The notes under the pieces: model-generated
Told to the model about the DNA's origin: nothing
What the model saw: only the letters and a program-made list of their open reading frames with translations
Databases searched by the model: none
Program-made: the position numbers and the translations under genes
Part shown: in pieces, positions 37,001-47,588 of the stretch
How positions within the stretch are numbered: the stretch's first letter is position 1
How the letters are laid out: each line of letters begins with the position of its first letter
Origin: Prostheceraeus crozeri
Taxonomy: Eukaryota > Platyhelminthes > Polycladida > Euryleptidae
Length of the DNA: 64,000 nucleotides
Assembly: GCA_907163375.1 (NCBI GenBank)
Contig: CAJQUW010007875.1
Coordinates: 62,001-126,000 of the forward strand
Direction of reading: 5' to 3'

Positions 37001-40000
37001 TGTGTATGAGTTGCATTGGAGTGCCGTTGCTAAACAAAGTCGAATTTCTTTAATTATTAAAGCTCTACAAAATAATTCATTTTTAAGGCATGGAAAGTTT
37101 TTTATTTGGTTGGTAAAATTCGTGAAATAGTTTTTTAAAATTAATTTTTCGATGGATCGGTAAACATCTTAAAACTATATTTGCAGATGATATCCTTCAT
37201 ACGATGTTGTAAAACTACTGCAATAAAAATCTATTTCAATTAACGACAAAAGGCATCAACAAGAAGACAGTCAACAATTATTGTAATAACAGTTTGTTAT
37301 CATAATGCGGTGAATATTCTCTGGTTGGATGGCATCATTTTGTAGTTACTGAAGGACTTCGCTACATCCGCTGACACAACAGGACAGAAGCGCAAAATTG
37401 AAATGTCATTGGGGGTCATGCAGTCAGGAACGTCAGTGCAGCCTCCACTTAGAATGTTTGCGACATCGGATATAATTTTGAAGGCTGGATTCTTTTTCAA
37501 CATGGCGTCCAACTTTGTCTGCAGCTTCTCTCCAGTGGAATTATAATTGGCTGTAAACTGGCTAATGGAAATCCATTTAGCTGCCAGTCCATTCATATGA
37601 AAGCCTCGAATCATCTGCTATTTGACTGAATTTGATCAAAGATAATTATAAAGATGATAGAGATCATGAACAGATATTGATGTTAAGTTCTTCATCCGAA
37701 AAATCAGCTGTTTTATTTCTAAAGTACTCAAAATGGTAGAAAAACTAGCTTTTAGTTGAAAATCTATTATGCGGAGCTTTATTAATTATATTTCTTGCAA
37801 AGTGGAGCTACTCATGAAATAACATAGCATCGCAATTACCATCAAAGGTAGGACAAATTTAATGCATTTCATGAAAAATTATGAATAACATATTTGATAG
37901 CAATTCTTGATATTTGATTTAGATTTTTTATGTAAATTTTCTGTATCACGATATTTTTGATAATTTGATTACCTTAAATGCATAGAGATAAATAGTGAAC
38001 TTCTGAAAAGCAATCAATGTCGGTCGGTTTAGGTTTTTGATTAACTGTCGAGCGCTACTATATGAGCATGGACAGCGTCCATATCGACTTCATAATTGAT
38101 TGATCTACAAGTTGGTTCAGGCTACGATGCTCTTCAGTAATTCAACACATGAACCCGGTCGAAAATCAAAGACAAATGTGTTAACAGGTGTGCGAAATAT
38201 TTAGACAGCCGAGAAATTCGCGAAACGTCTTGATTTCCCCAATTTTCGCACGCGAGGCGACTTTTACATTTCTAATTTTTGGTCTAGCATGTGCAGAAGA
38301 AAGTAATCCCATGGTCTGAATCGCTTGCATTTCAAATATGAAGTCGATTGAGCGTTCAGCGACTAAACTGGATGTTGATAAGTTCAACAAATGTTATCAC
38401 CACGAGACGGGCATTTTCATGTGCCTACGTTATAGCAGTGTACAGATGGTCTGATGGCCCTGTTGCTAGAGGGCTTTGTCTTCAAGCTCTCATAGTAAAG
38501 TCAAAAAGGCCAGAGAAGGTCTCATGATGGATTTCAAGTTATGTGAAGCATTTGGGCCCTTTAATTATTTTGTACAGGAAAAATAGTGCGCAGTTCAATG
38601 CAACGTTGCATGTATTCCAGAGGTTCTTTCGGTCGGTCGCGTCAGTGCAGAACCCGGAATGACATAAATTGAAAATTAAGACATATAGAACAAACTAAGT
38701 GTGAGCACATTTTACCATGCAAGAAAGGTTCCTCTGCTTGCAGAGATCTGGCTTGTAACGCTTAATATGCATTATTTCGGAAATTCGTAACAAGGGATCA
38801 TGACGTGCTCTGCACACAATAGAAAATTTGTCCAGCAAACTCTCACGATCACAAGAAAAAAGAAGCACGTAATCAGCAATGACAGACCGGCTGACGCCAG
38901 TGCGACCAGCAAGCCACTTTGGCATCATCTTGTGATCGTGAGAGTTTGCTGGAAAAATTATCTGTTGTGTGCAAAGCACGTCATGATCGCTTGCTGCGAA
39001 TTTCAGAAGCTATGCATATTAAGCGCTATAAGCCAGATCTCTGCAAGCCATAGAAATTGACAACAATAAAACCTCTAGAATGGAAATTAAGTTTCATGCA
39101 ATGCACAAAAACGGCACATAAATCGCACGCAAGCAGAAGGATCTATTGATTGACCTTCTCTTGTCATGGTAAAATGTGTTCACATTTAGCTTGTTCTTTG
39201 TCTTAATTTTCAATTTATGTCATTCCTGGTTCTCCACTGACGAGCCCGGCCGAAAGAACCTCTGGAATACAACGTTGCAATGAACTGCGCACTATTTTTC
39301 CTGCAAAAAATAATTTTAAGTTGTCTTACCTGTGTTTAGATAACATTGAATTTGATCTTCGTTTTCTCTTTCTTGTGCTGCATCCTGAGGCCCTTGAAGT
39401 CATATTGGATCTTGATCTCAATCGTTCTTTATTGACCGAGTCGAGACTCTCTGACTTTACAGTATCAACGGACTGGATAGCCTGTGGGATCGCATTCATC
39501 GCATTAGTCAGACGACGCTCCCGTGCCACCGTCGCTGGTTGCACGTGTCTGGGAGCCATAATGGATGATCGTCCAGGTGGTCCAGTATTTACTGTAGCAG
39601 TGGCATTTGTGTGGAGAACGAAGAACTCTGTAGAATCTGAGGACGCAACGCCGAATGAATCGGGGATAGAGCTCGAAGCAGCGATATTGGTACACTGTGC
39701 AGTATAGCGAGCAAAGAAGCTATCCTGAAGTGAGAAACACAATCGTAGAAAATAATGTAGTAGTGAGCACTGACATAAAACTTGTCGGCATTTATAAAAG
39801 AAAACGTCGCTGAAATCGGGCAATGTAAATATATTACGACCGGTTTCGAGTGGAAGTCAAACATTTCCAGGGCTGTGGATTCCACTGCATCGGTGAGACA
39901 TCAAGATCACTAAGGGAGAGAATGAACAAGCACCGATTTGACATCAGACATTGTAAGAATGATAAAGTGGTCCCTTATCATTGCATTCAACATCAGCATT

Positions 40001-43000
40001 CAAAAAGTTAAGCGGCAATGAAATGGATAGAAAGAAAGAAGAACTTAAATTCATCAGCCAGCTAATGACCGACTGGTCCTTCGGCCTCAACATGCGGCAT
40101 GTCCAACGATCCCCTATCTATGATCCACAATCCCTTAGCTGTATGTAAAATGTAGACTTCCATTTCTATGACTCAACTGATCATTTGAATTTTTCCCAAG
40201 CCGTTTATGTAATAAGCCTTTCTATGGTCTATTAATTTGTAAAAAGTTCCTGAGGACGAGTGGAAACTTAATTTTTGACTTCGACTCGAAACCGGTCGTA
40301 TTATACAGAGCTTGTCAGCACAAGCTTCCGTCTGCAGTTAGTACTTGCTGATAACAAAGTGGCAGTCATGCAGGCAGCTAGCATCTACATGTAGACATGC
40401 AATTTCCAAATTATGCAGATTGAAGATAAAATGTATAAGTGTATAACCTACATGGCGCATAAGAATTGGTTTATCGAATCATGAATGGCATGAAAGACAT
40501 GTATCTCTAAGAACAAATAGACAACTAAAGACTCATTTGAATATGAGACGGATGTTAGAACTAGTCTACAGAATAGTATCTTTTACACACGAAAAAATTG
40601 CAATTACAAAAATTTACAACTTAGAAAATGCTTCGATCGTACATCATAAAAGAAATAGAAGATCTTGGAATAAGCCAAGTGCTCATGTCGTTAGAAAAAA
40701 TCTAAATTTCCAGATGTCTTGACTAAAGGTGTTCATTTTATGAATAATGGAAAGAGTCAAGACTTTAGAAGTTAAGCTTTTAATTTTTCTTTGTTTGTAA
40801 TTAATTTCGGTCAATGTATCAATCATGCCTACATTTTGAAAGCATCTATGAGTCGTACAGCCGAGGCCGAGGTTGAAAATTGGAACAATAGCTCCCATTT
40901 CATCCAATATCAGGAATCATTACAACTGATGATGCAACTCAATATCTTATTCTTCTATTTACATTGTGTTAGCAAAAGGTAGCATTATTAGTTATTGTAG
41001 GCGCATTAATTCAGGCGATTTGCCAGCAGTGTGTTTAAAGTGATGTTTAATGAATGCCCGTCGAAATTTCACTAACTTGCTAATTGCAAATGTAACATTT
41101 ACACGGGCGTGGTGCAACTTGAAATAGGGAGCTGTGTCGATGTTGAGATATGTGAACAAGGCCCGCTAATGATTCTTCATGTTGGATGAAATGGCAGCTA
41201 TTCAGGTCTGTTTCCATTTTTCGACTGAGGATGCAACTCAATATTTAATTATTCTACTTATATGTTCACATTTGTCTAGATTGATTGACAGCATATGCGG
41301 TTAAAGCTCAACTATAGCCGTGCATACAAGATAAATTCAGTTCTCTGAGATACGATTTTATGATTTTATCAATATTTAATTAAATTTTCTATCTGAATTA
41401 TATTGTGAACCCATTTGTATCTTGAATCTAATTATGATTATTGTCTTTGATTATGATGCATGCCTAGGTGATTTGACAAATGACAAGCGCAAGAAAACAC
41501 TCTCGTTTGCGGGGCGAAATTGATTAAAAAAAACATTGTCTCTCCAAACTAATCAGTCAACCGAAGGATTTGATAAATATTCTTCTTCTGTGTTGCTATC
41601 AGAAAGTCATTTCCTTGGTAACTAAAAATGCACATCTAACTTGCGATGCTATAGATACCAAAAAGAGTTCGTCGAATGAAATCGAAGCTGCTATCACAAT
41701 GACGATATTATTTGTACTGCTCTACGTACTTATTCTGTGACTGTGATTCAGTAGCCTACCATCTGTCATTCTACGGCTTTCGCATTACAAGTCTTGAAAC
41801 CATTAGTATATATTCGCATAACCAAAAGTATTATGCATAATGTAATAGTATGTAATGCTAAAGTTTATGAATAAATATAAATCATAATTTATTCATTTTA
41901 ATTGAAGAAAATTAAATTAATCTTTCGACGCATTAATTTAATTTTCTTCAATTAAATTGTTGTCGAAATCTTTCCTTACAAATTCAGTTCACATTGTTAG
42001 AAATTATAATTTATTTCATTTTTGAAAATATAAAACCGCTTTTGATTAAAATTGGATCGAAATCGGATAATCACTATTCGATGATGGGAACTTAAATTTT
42101 CGATTCGCGCACATCTGGGTTATGATTCTTGTGTGGAATGTAATGCTATGACAGATAACTCTTAAACAACATGCGGGAGTAGGCAGACATTTAAATTGAT
42201 CAAAATGAATTGAATTAGAATTACATTGAATGCAACATGTCTTAAATGTTACTCACAGTACCTTAATTATATTCAACTAGATTGCTTTACTGACAACGAA
42301 AGCAAACTCATCTAGTTGATGATCTCTATATACTAAATGCACATTTAAATCAGAATAAACAGAGAACATGTCGCATAAACTAATACAAATATTTGCTCCC
42401 AGCCCTGAGCTCGGCCATTGATGAGTTGAACAAATAAATTCAATTTCAAATCCTCTCTCATCGTGGGCCTGATAACAATTTTATATACAAATAAGTAATT
42501 TTACCTGTGATCCGTCATCAATAGATTTGAGGAGTGGGCCATCACTAACTGCTCCCACACTTCCGTTGATACTCAATACTACAGCATCAGTCTTCGGTTG
42601 CTGTAGTTGGCGCTCTATAAAGAGCACTTTGGGCAAAAGTTTGGAAAGTCGTCGCCAACCCTTAACTTGGTGGACCGAATTTCGCCGGAATGAACGATGA
42701 GAGCCTATCCATGACGCTCTTCGGACTTGGCATTGTAATGACAGAGAACGGTCTTTCTTAACGCATGTTTTTGTCGGAGATTCCTCCCTTAAATCTTCTA
42801 GTCTTTGGGCGTTCTCGAACGGAACGGAAACACTGCATGTATGTGGAGATACCGAAGTGAGAGCTGTGCTCTGGGAGGTATGCCGTTCGTTGAAGATACA
42901 TCCTTCGTTGTGCCCTTCTGACGGTGGAGGGGAAGGTGTTGTGCTTGATCGTTTACTCAAAGGATGAACTGTATTTTGTAGAGAATATCTGATATGGAAT

Positions 43001-46000
43001 CCAAGATAGGCGAATAAAGAGCACGAACCACAAATACTGAGAAGAAATATTGCCACGCATAGGAAATACGCATTTTGATGGACGTGGAGCAGACCAGTAC
43101 CCAGGCGATTGACAGATAAGCTGTGAAAGAAAAATATAAATGGTCAATATTTGCATGTAGAATATGTTTACGGCAAGATAGTTGAATAGACCGCTTACAA
43201 TGTTGCCCCTGGTAGCGTACGAGAGGTATAATAAAGAAAATCGTTTTCTTCGGATGCTATTAGTTTATTAAAAGTTGGCAGACGTTTCGCTATTACAGCT
43301 TTCTCAATGCCAGTGAAACACAGAATGAGTGCAAGCATTCACAAGATTAATCTGTGCGGCGTGAACAAGATTCAACGGACACTGAAATCAATAGATAGTC
43401 AATACAACCCAGTATGTCACGTAAACAGGAAGGTAATATATGGAAAGTTTACAGCATAGTGAAAACGAGCAAAAGTGAGGAAACGAGAGGTAGTTGTGAG
43501 TTGTGACTAAGGAAAAAATAATCCCTGACTTTCGTGCTGCCATAATACGGTTTACCCATTCATCTTATTTAATCTTTTATAATAATCATTTTCAGTTAAC
43601 AGTTGTTTCTGTCTTGATCACTTGTTAGTTATTCATTGAGAAATAATTCGGGTGGAAAACTAAAGTAATGTTGTTGTTATTCTTTTTATAAGCCAATATA
43701 TCTCTACGACTAAGCATCGTTATCATCAGGGCACATATTATAAAAAGAAATTATACAACATGAGCTCAAAATTTGAAAAGGTGAAGATGCAGAAATAGAT
43801 ATTTGTAGCACTGGGCTGTGAATTTTTAGTTTAGTTTCTTTTTCTAATATGTGCTCTGATGATAAAGACGGTTAATCGTAGAAATAGATTGGTTTATAAA
43901 AAAATAACAACAACATTACTTCAATTTCGCACCCTGTGATTAAGCATCCAGACTTATGATAAGTTGAAGCTCTAATATCACTCCTCGCCCACTTCGGGCC
44001 TAGACGGTGCTCACATAGTCAAACCATTGTTATTGTTCCAATCCGGATGTCCTTCCTGAAGACTTCCAATGACGCTTTCGAGGCTTGACCTATAGATTAA
44101 AAGATCGCTAGGCCAAGCACTTAGCCGCTGTGCCACGGAGATAACCGAGCAATTTGATGTCTGAAAACAACGATTGCTTCTTGGTCTCTGAAAAATTTTT
44201 TCATGCTATGTTTATTCTCTAATTATGACAAAACATTTTCTTTTACCACATCGATCATACGCATACATTTGAATGACTGCCAGTCAGACTTGGGGTCAAG
44301 TACTTAGATTATACTTGAGTACAAGTACAAGTACATTGAAAACATAATGAATACAAGTCCAAGTACATATACTTAATCCAATTTTTATTCAAATACAATT
44401 ACAAAAACTAAAAAATCATGTACAAGTACTGAATAATCACTAGCGAGCTTAATCGCAAAGCATTCCTGTTTGTGCGTTCGTGCTAGTCAAGTTCAGAACA
44501 AAAATTGTGAGTAATACATGTGTATACTACAGTGACAAAAATTAAGTAGTACATGACAGACAACTGAAAACAACACTTGATTGAAGAGTGAAGATGCGTG
44601 TATTCCTATTTCATGGAGCAAGTAAGACTATTGTTGTTCACAACATGATACAAGTATGAATCTTATAACATTTTAGGAGGAGAAGTCATTTGATTTGATA
44701 AACATTAGTCTTTCGAAATTTTGGTCTTTAATTCGACAGCGATCTGGTCTAAAAACTTTTCCAGCGATGCTGAATATTCTTTCCACAAGAGAAGACGAGG
44801 CGGGTGAGGTAAGATACTTAATGCTAAACTAGCCAGAGTGGGATATTTGCTACTTTGAGAATCCAAAAAGGACAGGGAGTCAGCGCTCTCAGGCAAATGC
44901 ATTGGTGTATTTGTCATATAGGCCGACTCAAAAACTCTTAAAATGCCAAAAAGTACTTGAGTACTTGAAATTCCAAGTACATTGATAAAGGTACTTGACC
45001 AAGTACAAGTACACGTAAAGGAAACTAAATCAAGTACAAATACACGTACAAAGAACCATGAAAATGTACTTAAGTACAGGTACTTGACCCCAAGCCTGCT
45101 GCCAGTCATAAACATCTGCCCTATATATTCAAAGTTTTAGAGTCATTTGTTCTGCAGACTGTTCCATATCTTCAATGGTCATACTTATACTGTTAACAAT
45201 AGAATAAAATAAACGACAGATCAAATTGCCATGCAGAAGATGTGCGGCTGACAGGATTCGAGCCTACGACCCACGTTAACTAGACTTCCGCTCCACCGAC
45301 TGAGCTACAATCGCTTGCAGGAAACTGTGTCAATTGGCAGGATCAAACCCTTACCACCACACATCAGTTGTCACTGCAATTATGATCAATTACCAGATAT
45401 CTTGTCACAATTGTGACCGCCGACATTAAGGCAAGTAGCGGGGATCGATTGCCCACCAAAGCATCTTAATAAGCCATGTCGTAGATCAATAAACCATGCC
45501 CTATGTCATATATCAAGCTACTCAGCAATGCCACATCCGATTGACGTCAAATTTCATGTGATCTTAGGTAGCAATGATTCTTGGACTGATGCCGACAAGT
45601 TTGGTAGCTGTTGGATTAGTTCCACCTTTATTAAGGCATTTTAAAAGGGGATAACGTAAATGTAGTCATGTTCCTTACATACGAATTTCCTACCAATCCA
45701 ACTCAAGAAATCAATGACAAGCATGAGACAATTCTTCACAATAATCCTACCGGTACATATCGCGTTAATTGATTTAGTAATTTCTCGTGGTAAACAAAAC
45801 TTACTTTGAGTTGATGCCATAATTCAGACCGTTAGTATTGTTGTTGTTTGCACTTTGCTTTGTCGACCACAGCATAGCATTCCATGCAGCCCCACTTGCA
45901 CTGATCACGTGTTTCAGTAAAGTGACTGGGATGATAATCGGCCATAGATTGACAGCTCTCCTGCGATTGGTAGCCCAACTTCTTACGTGCAGAATTTGAA

Positions 46001-46319
46001 GCAGAGCTCGAGACAAGAAAGTAAGATTCCAATTTAGAAAAGTGAATACAAGAAGTGTTGATGCGAAAAGAGACAAGTTCTGCGAAGTAGTGAAGAATTC
46101 TCCGAATCCACATGCACCAGTAATCAAAATGATGTGGGCTGTGGAAATAAAATTCTTTTCCACAAGAAAGTAGTTGAGATTTACAAATGCTTTGAATGAA
46201 TGTAGGTTATAAAATATTTGTTGAAAAATGCGTACAGTAAAACAGAAAGTGATACAAGCGAACCACGTGTAAATGTGAATGAATAAAAGAATCGTTCTTT
46301 CATCCGAGACAAATTTCAT
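24518..46319 (-). CDS. Seven-helix membrane protein, paralogue B (four exons)
   Basis: Exons are 46319-45805, 43120-42505, 39724-39330 and 25019-24518, joined in phases 2, 0 and 2. All have GT-AG borders, giving 675 residues. Predicted helices: 9-32, 52-76, 83-108 and 122-148 (exon 1), 191-214 (exon 2), 604-626 and 643-664 (exon 4). A hydrophilic loop of about 390 residues links helices 5 and 6, and the C-tail is short. This layout resembles a G-protein-coupled receptor with a large third cytoplasmic loop. However, DRY and CWxP are absent and LAPCIEY replaces NPxxY, so family and ligand are unassigned. The ATG at 46319 follows an in-frame stop. The last intron (14.3 kb) carries the giant foldback element. 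The gene could also have unseen 5' exons. Confidence 0.72.
26909..27260 (+). repeat. Left leader of the foldback arm, with spaced GAGTTTGTACAG motifs
   Basis: Four copies of GAGTTTGTACAG start at 26954, 27004, 27109 and 27160. The same word recurs once per 175 bp unit from 27278 on. The mirror image occupies 36219-36569. Repeated words near the ends suggest protein-binding sites; this is inference. Confidence 0.8.
27261..29678 (+). repeat. 175 bp tandem array, left arm (14 units)
   Basis: Units start every 175 bases from 27261. The thirteenth has one base deleted and the fourteenth is partial. Each holds GAGTTTGTACAG, the palindrome ACCGGTAAATACCGGT and TGTACAGTAACTAC. Units are nearly identical. 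Each gives an overlapping 88-codon frame, but 175 is not a multiple of three, so no continuous protein results. Confidence 0.97.
29679..33252. other. Central domain of the foldback element
   Basis: 3.57 kb of unique AT-rich sequence. The largest frame (30092-30433, minus, 113 codons) is hydrophobic and unrecognised. No transposase, helicase or other mobility gene is visible. A mariner-type MITE is nested at 32463-32916. Confidence 0.6.
32463..32916. mobile_element. Tc1/mariner-type MITE
   Basis: 454 bp with inverted ends CACTAGGTGACATGCCACGC and its complement, arms of about 60 bp, flanked by TA on both sides (32461-32462 and 32917-32918). It is nested in the foldback centre, so it is younger than that sequence. 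Confidence 0.85.
33253..36218 (-). repeat. 175 bp tandem array, right arm (17 units, inverted)
   Basis: The same unit as the left arm on the opposite strand, 17 copies. Units between about 35170 and 35690 are clearly more diverged (several substitutions each, for example TCCATCGG for TCCACCGG). Units on both sides match the consensus. Confidence 0.97.
37300..37618 (-). CDS. Possible terminal exon of an unidentified gene
   Basis: A 104-codon frame ending in TGA, with an acceptor-like CAAATAGCAG just upstream. It contains spaced cysteines (GGCTDVPDCM, FCPVV) and mixed composition that looks protein-like. It does not fit the splice phase of the surrounding paralogue B intron. I do not recognise a domain. 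It may be a separate gene, an alternative exon or chance. Confidence 0.3.
38575..39303. mobile_element. Palindromic PLE-like fragment pair
   Basis: Inverted arms of roughly 290 and 375 bp (38575-38865 and 38929-39303) meet around a 63-base spacer. The left arm encodes RISEIMHIKRYKPDLC on the minus strand. This resembles the segment after the GIY-YIG domain in Penelope-like elements (EAxxIKKxxPxLN). It is a fossil; the family assignment is tentative. Confidence 0.5.
39330..39724 (-). CDS. Paralogue B exon 3 (long loop)
   Basis: Acceptor CTCACTTCAG, starting DSFFARYTAQC in phase 0. It is Ser/Thr-rich, then basic (STRKRKRRSNSMLSKHR), and ends at the donor CACAG|GTAAGA in phase 2. Membership rests on strand, order and phase match, not homology. 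Confidence 0.6.
39836..40306 (+). mobile_element. Penelope-like element fragment with GIY-YIG motif
   Basis: It encodes GETSRSLRERMNKHRFDIRH, the GIY-YIG endonuclease signature of PLEs. Inverted borders ACGACCGGTTTCGAGT (39836-39851) and its near-complement (about 40289-40304) bracket the fragment. It is shared with 6061-6195. It is broken and short, and lies in intron 3 of paralogue B. Confidence 0.6.
40862..41260. repeat. Dispersed repeat R2, inverted pair
   Basis: 40866-40915 is in direct and about 41112-41255 in inverted orientation relative to 22011-22160. GATGCAACTCAATAT occurs in both parts as a direct repeat. It probably represents one small inverted-end element plus a rearranged edge. 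Confidence 0.5.
41897..41956. repeat. Perfect 25 bp hairpin
   Basis: Arms 41897-41921 and 41932-41956 are exact complements around the loop CTTTCGACGC. The arms are very AT-rich (ATTGAAGAAAATTAAATTAA). It lies between repeat R2 and exon 2 of paralogue B. Confidence 0.9.
42505..43120 (-). CDS. Paralogue B exon 2 (helix 5 and start of long loop)
   Basis: Acceptor TTTCACAG, entry phase 2, exit phase 0 at CACAG|GTAAAA. It contains helix 5 and FAYLGFHIRYSLQN, matching VYLGLFIRYLIKKR in paralogue A. It continues with a basic, Ser-rich loop including RRASWIGSHRSFRRNS. Confidence 0.75.
43185..43335 (-). mobile_element. Possible PLE 3' end
   Basis: The reverse complement contains GAGAAAGCTGTAATAGCGAA followed by ACGTCTGCC. 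This resembles sequence seen near the 3' ends of Penelope-like and related retroelements. No coding remains. Confidence 0.35.
43664..43927. mobile_element. Foldback MITE in intron 1 of paralogue B
   Basis: Inverted arms of about 90 bp, from AAAGTAATGTTGTTGTTATT through TATCATCAGGGCACATATTA to AAAAAGAAA, mirror each other with scattered mismatches. The central spacer is about 80 bases. Confidence 0.75.
43978..44150 (-). mobile_element. tRNA-derived SINE, family 1
   Basis: On the minus strand the head runs CCGTGGCACAGCGGCTAAGT. The body includes AGGAAGGACATCCGGATTGG, and the 3' end lies near GGGCGAGGAGTG. It is moderately diverged. Confidence 0.85.
44285..45098 (-). mobile_element. Truncated hAT element with C-terminal transposase remnant
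   Basis: Ends CAGACTTGGGGTCAAGTAC and its complement (CAGGCTTGGGG...), with a perfect 8 bp duplication CTGCCAGT at 44277-44284 and 45099-45106. Both subterminal zones are packed with AAGTAC words. The interior minus strand reads SSKYPTLASLALSILP, then, one frame over, SSSLVERIFSIAGKVFRPDR. This is the hAT C-terminal dimerisation region, with one frameshift between the two parts. The catalytic core is gone. Confidence 0.9.
45240..45316 (-). mobile_element. tRNA-derived sequence (SINE head or tRNA pseudogene)
   Basis: The minus strand has GTAGCTCAGTCGG (A box) and AGGCTCGAATCC (B box) about 45 bases apart. Folding gives poor acceptor and anticodon stems, so a working tRNA is unlikely. Confidence 0.6.
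45805..46319 (-). CDS. Paralogue B exon 1 (helices 1-4)
   Basis: 171 codons plus two bases, starting MKFVSDERT. The donor CAAA|GTAAGT is strong. It carries helix 3 with FLNWNLTFLSRALLQILHVR, the best-conserved segment against paralogue A. Confidence 0.75.
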
Positions 46320-46812
46320 TTCACTTGGGAATTATTTGAATTTTCATAATTTTATCAGTTCTGTTGTTAAATGTGTTAATTGAAAATTGTCATGTATTCC
46401 AAAGTTGCTATGCAGCAACCTTCAATTGATTGGATGCGTCATTTAAAGGAATCGATCCAGCTATCAACTATCGTCTCACACGATCTTCATACCATGCACT
46501 GTTTTTGAAAGAATATTTTCCCATTACTGTGATTGCGATGATAATGAAAATGTCAATGAATGCTTGAAAAGTTAGAAATGCAAAACGCGATGAACGCCAA
46601 ATTTATAAAATCGGCGATCATCCTCAGAAATATCCTATGATTATCCTCAGAAGTCTTTAGGATCGCTTAGTGAAAGGTTTTTGGTTGTATACAGCATTGA
46701 CTTAAATATTCAGTTCGGATGCAAAGCGCGATAAGCCCCATATTTGTTCAAAACGTGATTAACGCCATGTTTTAATGCAAAATTCGATAAACATCATTAG
46801 GCTTAAGGCCGT
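46320..46812. other. Upstream region of paralogue B; no motif supported
   Basis: It should contain the promoter of the minus-strand gene. I cannot point to a specific TATA or initiator with confidence. Confidence 0.35.
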
Positions 46813-47588
46813 ATCCCTGTGGGAACGAATCTTGCGAAAAACTGGCGAATGTCAGCTGCAGAATATCATGCTAGAGTTCAGTCATATTTGCGGGATATTC
46901 GCTGGCGAAGTTCGCCGGTGACAATTCGCGCTCTATATGTCACCTTTTACTCTTGACCTTCTCATTTTCTTTAATAATCCGCCTCTACAGCCGAGGCTCT
47001 TTTCTCTCCCTCACCTCCTCACTATCCCCCACATATGGCTAATCTATCAAAGAAATAAGTGGAGACTATCATTCTTTGATAATGATAAGAATTTAGAGAA
47101 TCCGCATATATCAATTTTCATAACATCTCTTGACATTCAATAATTTACAACAATGACAAATATTTGAATAATATCATAGTATTTACTGCGACATTTATGG
47201 AAGATAAATACCTTTTTTAGCTTGAGCCTTCGTGAATTAAAAAAAGATCCCTTTTTATCAGATCAGACTGAGTATACAATATATTTTCATGTGAAGGTAA
47301 TATACGAACATTACTACTTGCCACTAATTAGTTGCTACAATATCCACGATTTCGCCGGTTGGCGAAAAATCAGCTCGCATTAGTAAACAAATATCTACCA
47401 ACTGATTATAGCAACTTTTTCACCACCTGTCGTTTTTTAGTTTTACACATGTTTTTGGATAGATGATGACCATTTTAACATGCGGAGATAGTTTTTACAC
47501 GAAAATGAACCTTTAAAAAAATTATCCACAAAATCGCTACCTCGCCAGATAATCTGTTGATATTAGCAAGATGCGTTCCCACAGGGAT
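46813..47588. mobile_element. MITE with ATCCCTGTGGGAACG ends
   Basis: Inverted termini ATCCCTGTGGGAACGAATCT (46813-) and AGATGCGTTCCCACAGGGAT (-47588). The interior contains GGCGAAGTTCGCCGG palindromes. No clear target duplication or coding was found, so the superfamily is undecided. Confidence 0.65.

Noticed and set aside
38181-38390. 69-codon minus-strand frame as an exon of paralogue B
   Set aside because: No acceptor in a fitting phase, and it ends in a stop before the helix 6-7 exon.
42040-42118. Possible hAT end (reverse complement CAGATGTGCGCGAATCG)
   Set aside because: No partner end or target duplication could be found.
45240-45316. Functional tRNA gene on the minus strand
   Set aside because: A and B boxes are present but the acceptor and anticodon stems pair poorly; a tRNA-derived repeat is more likely.
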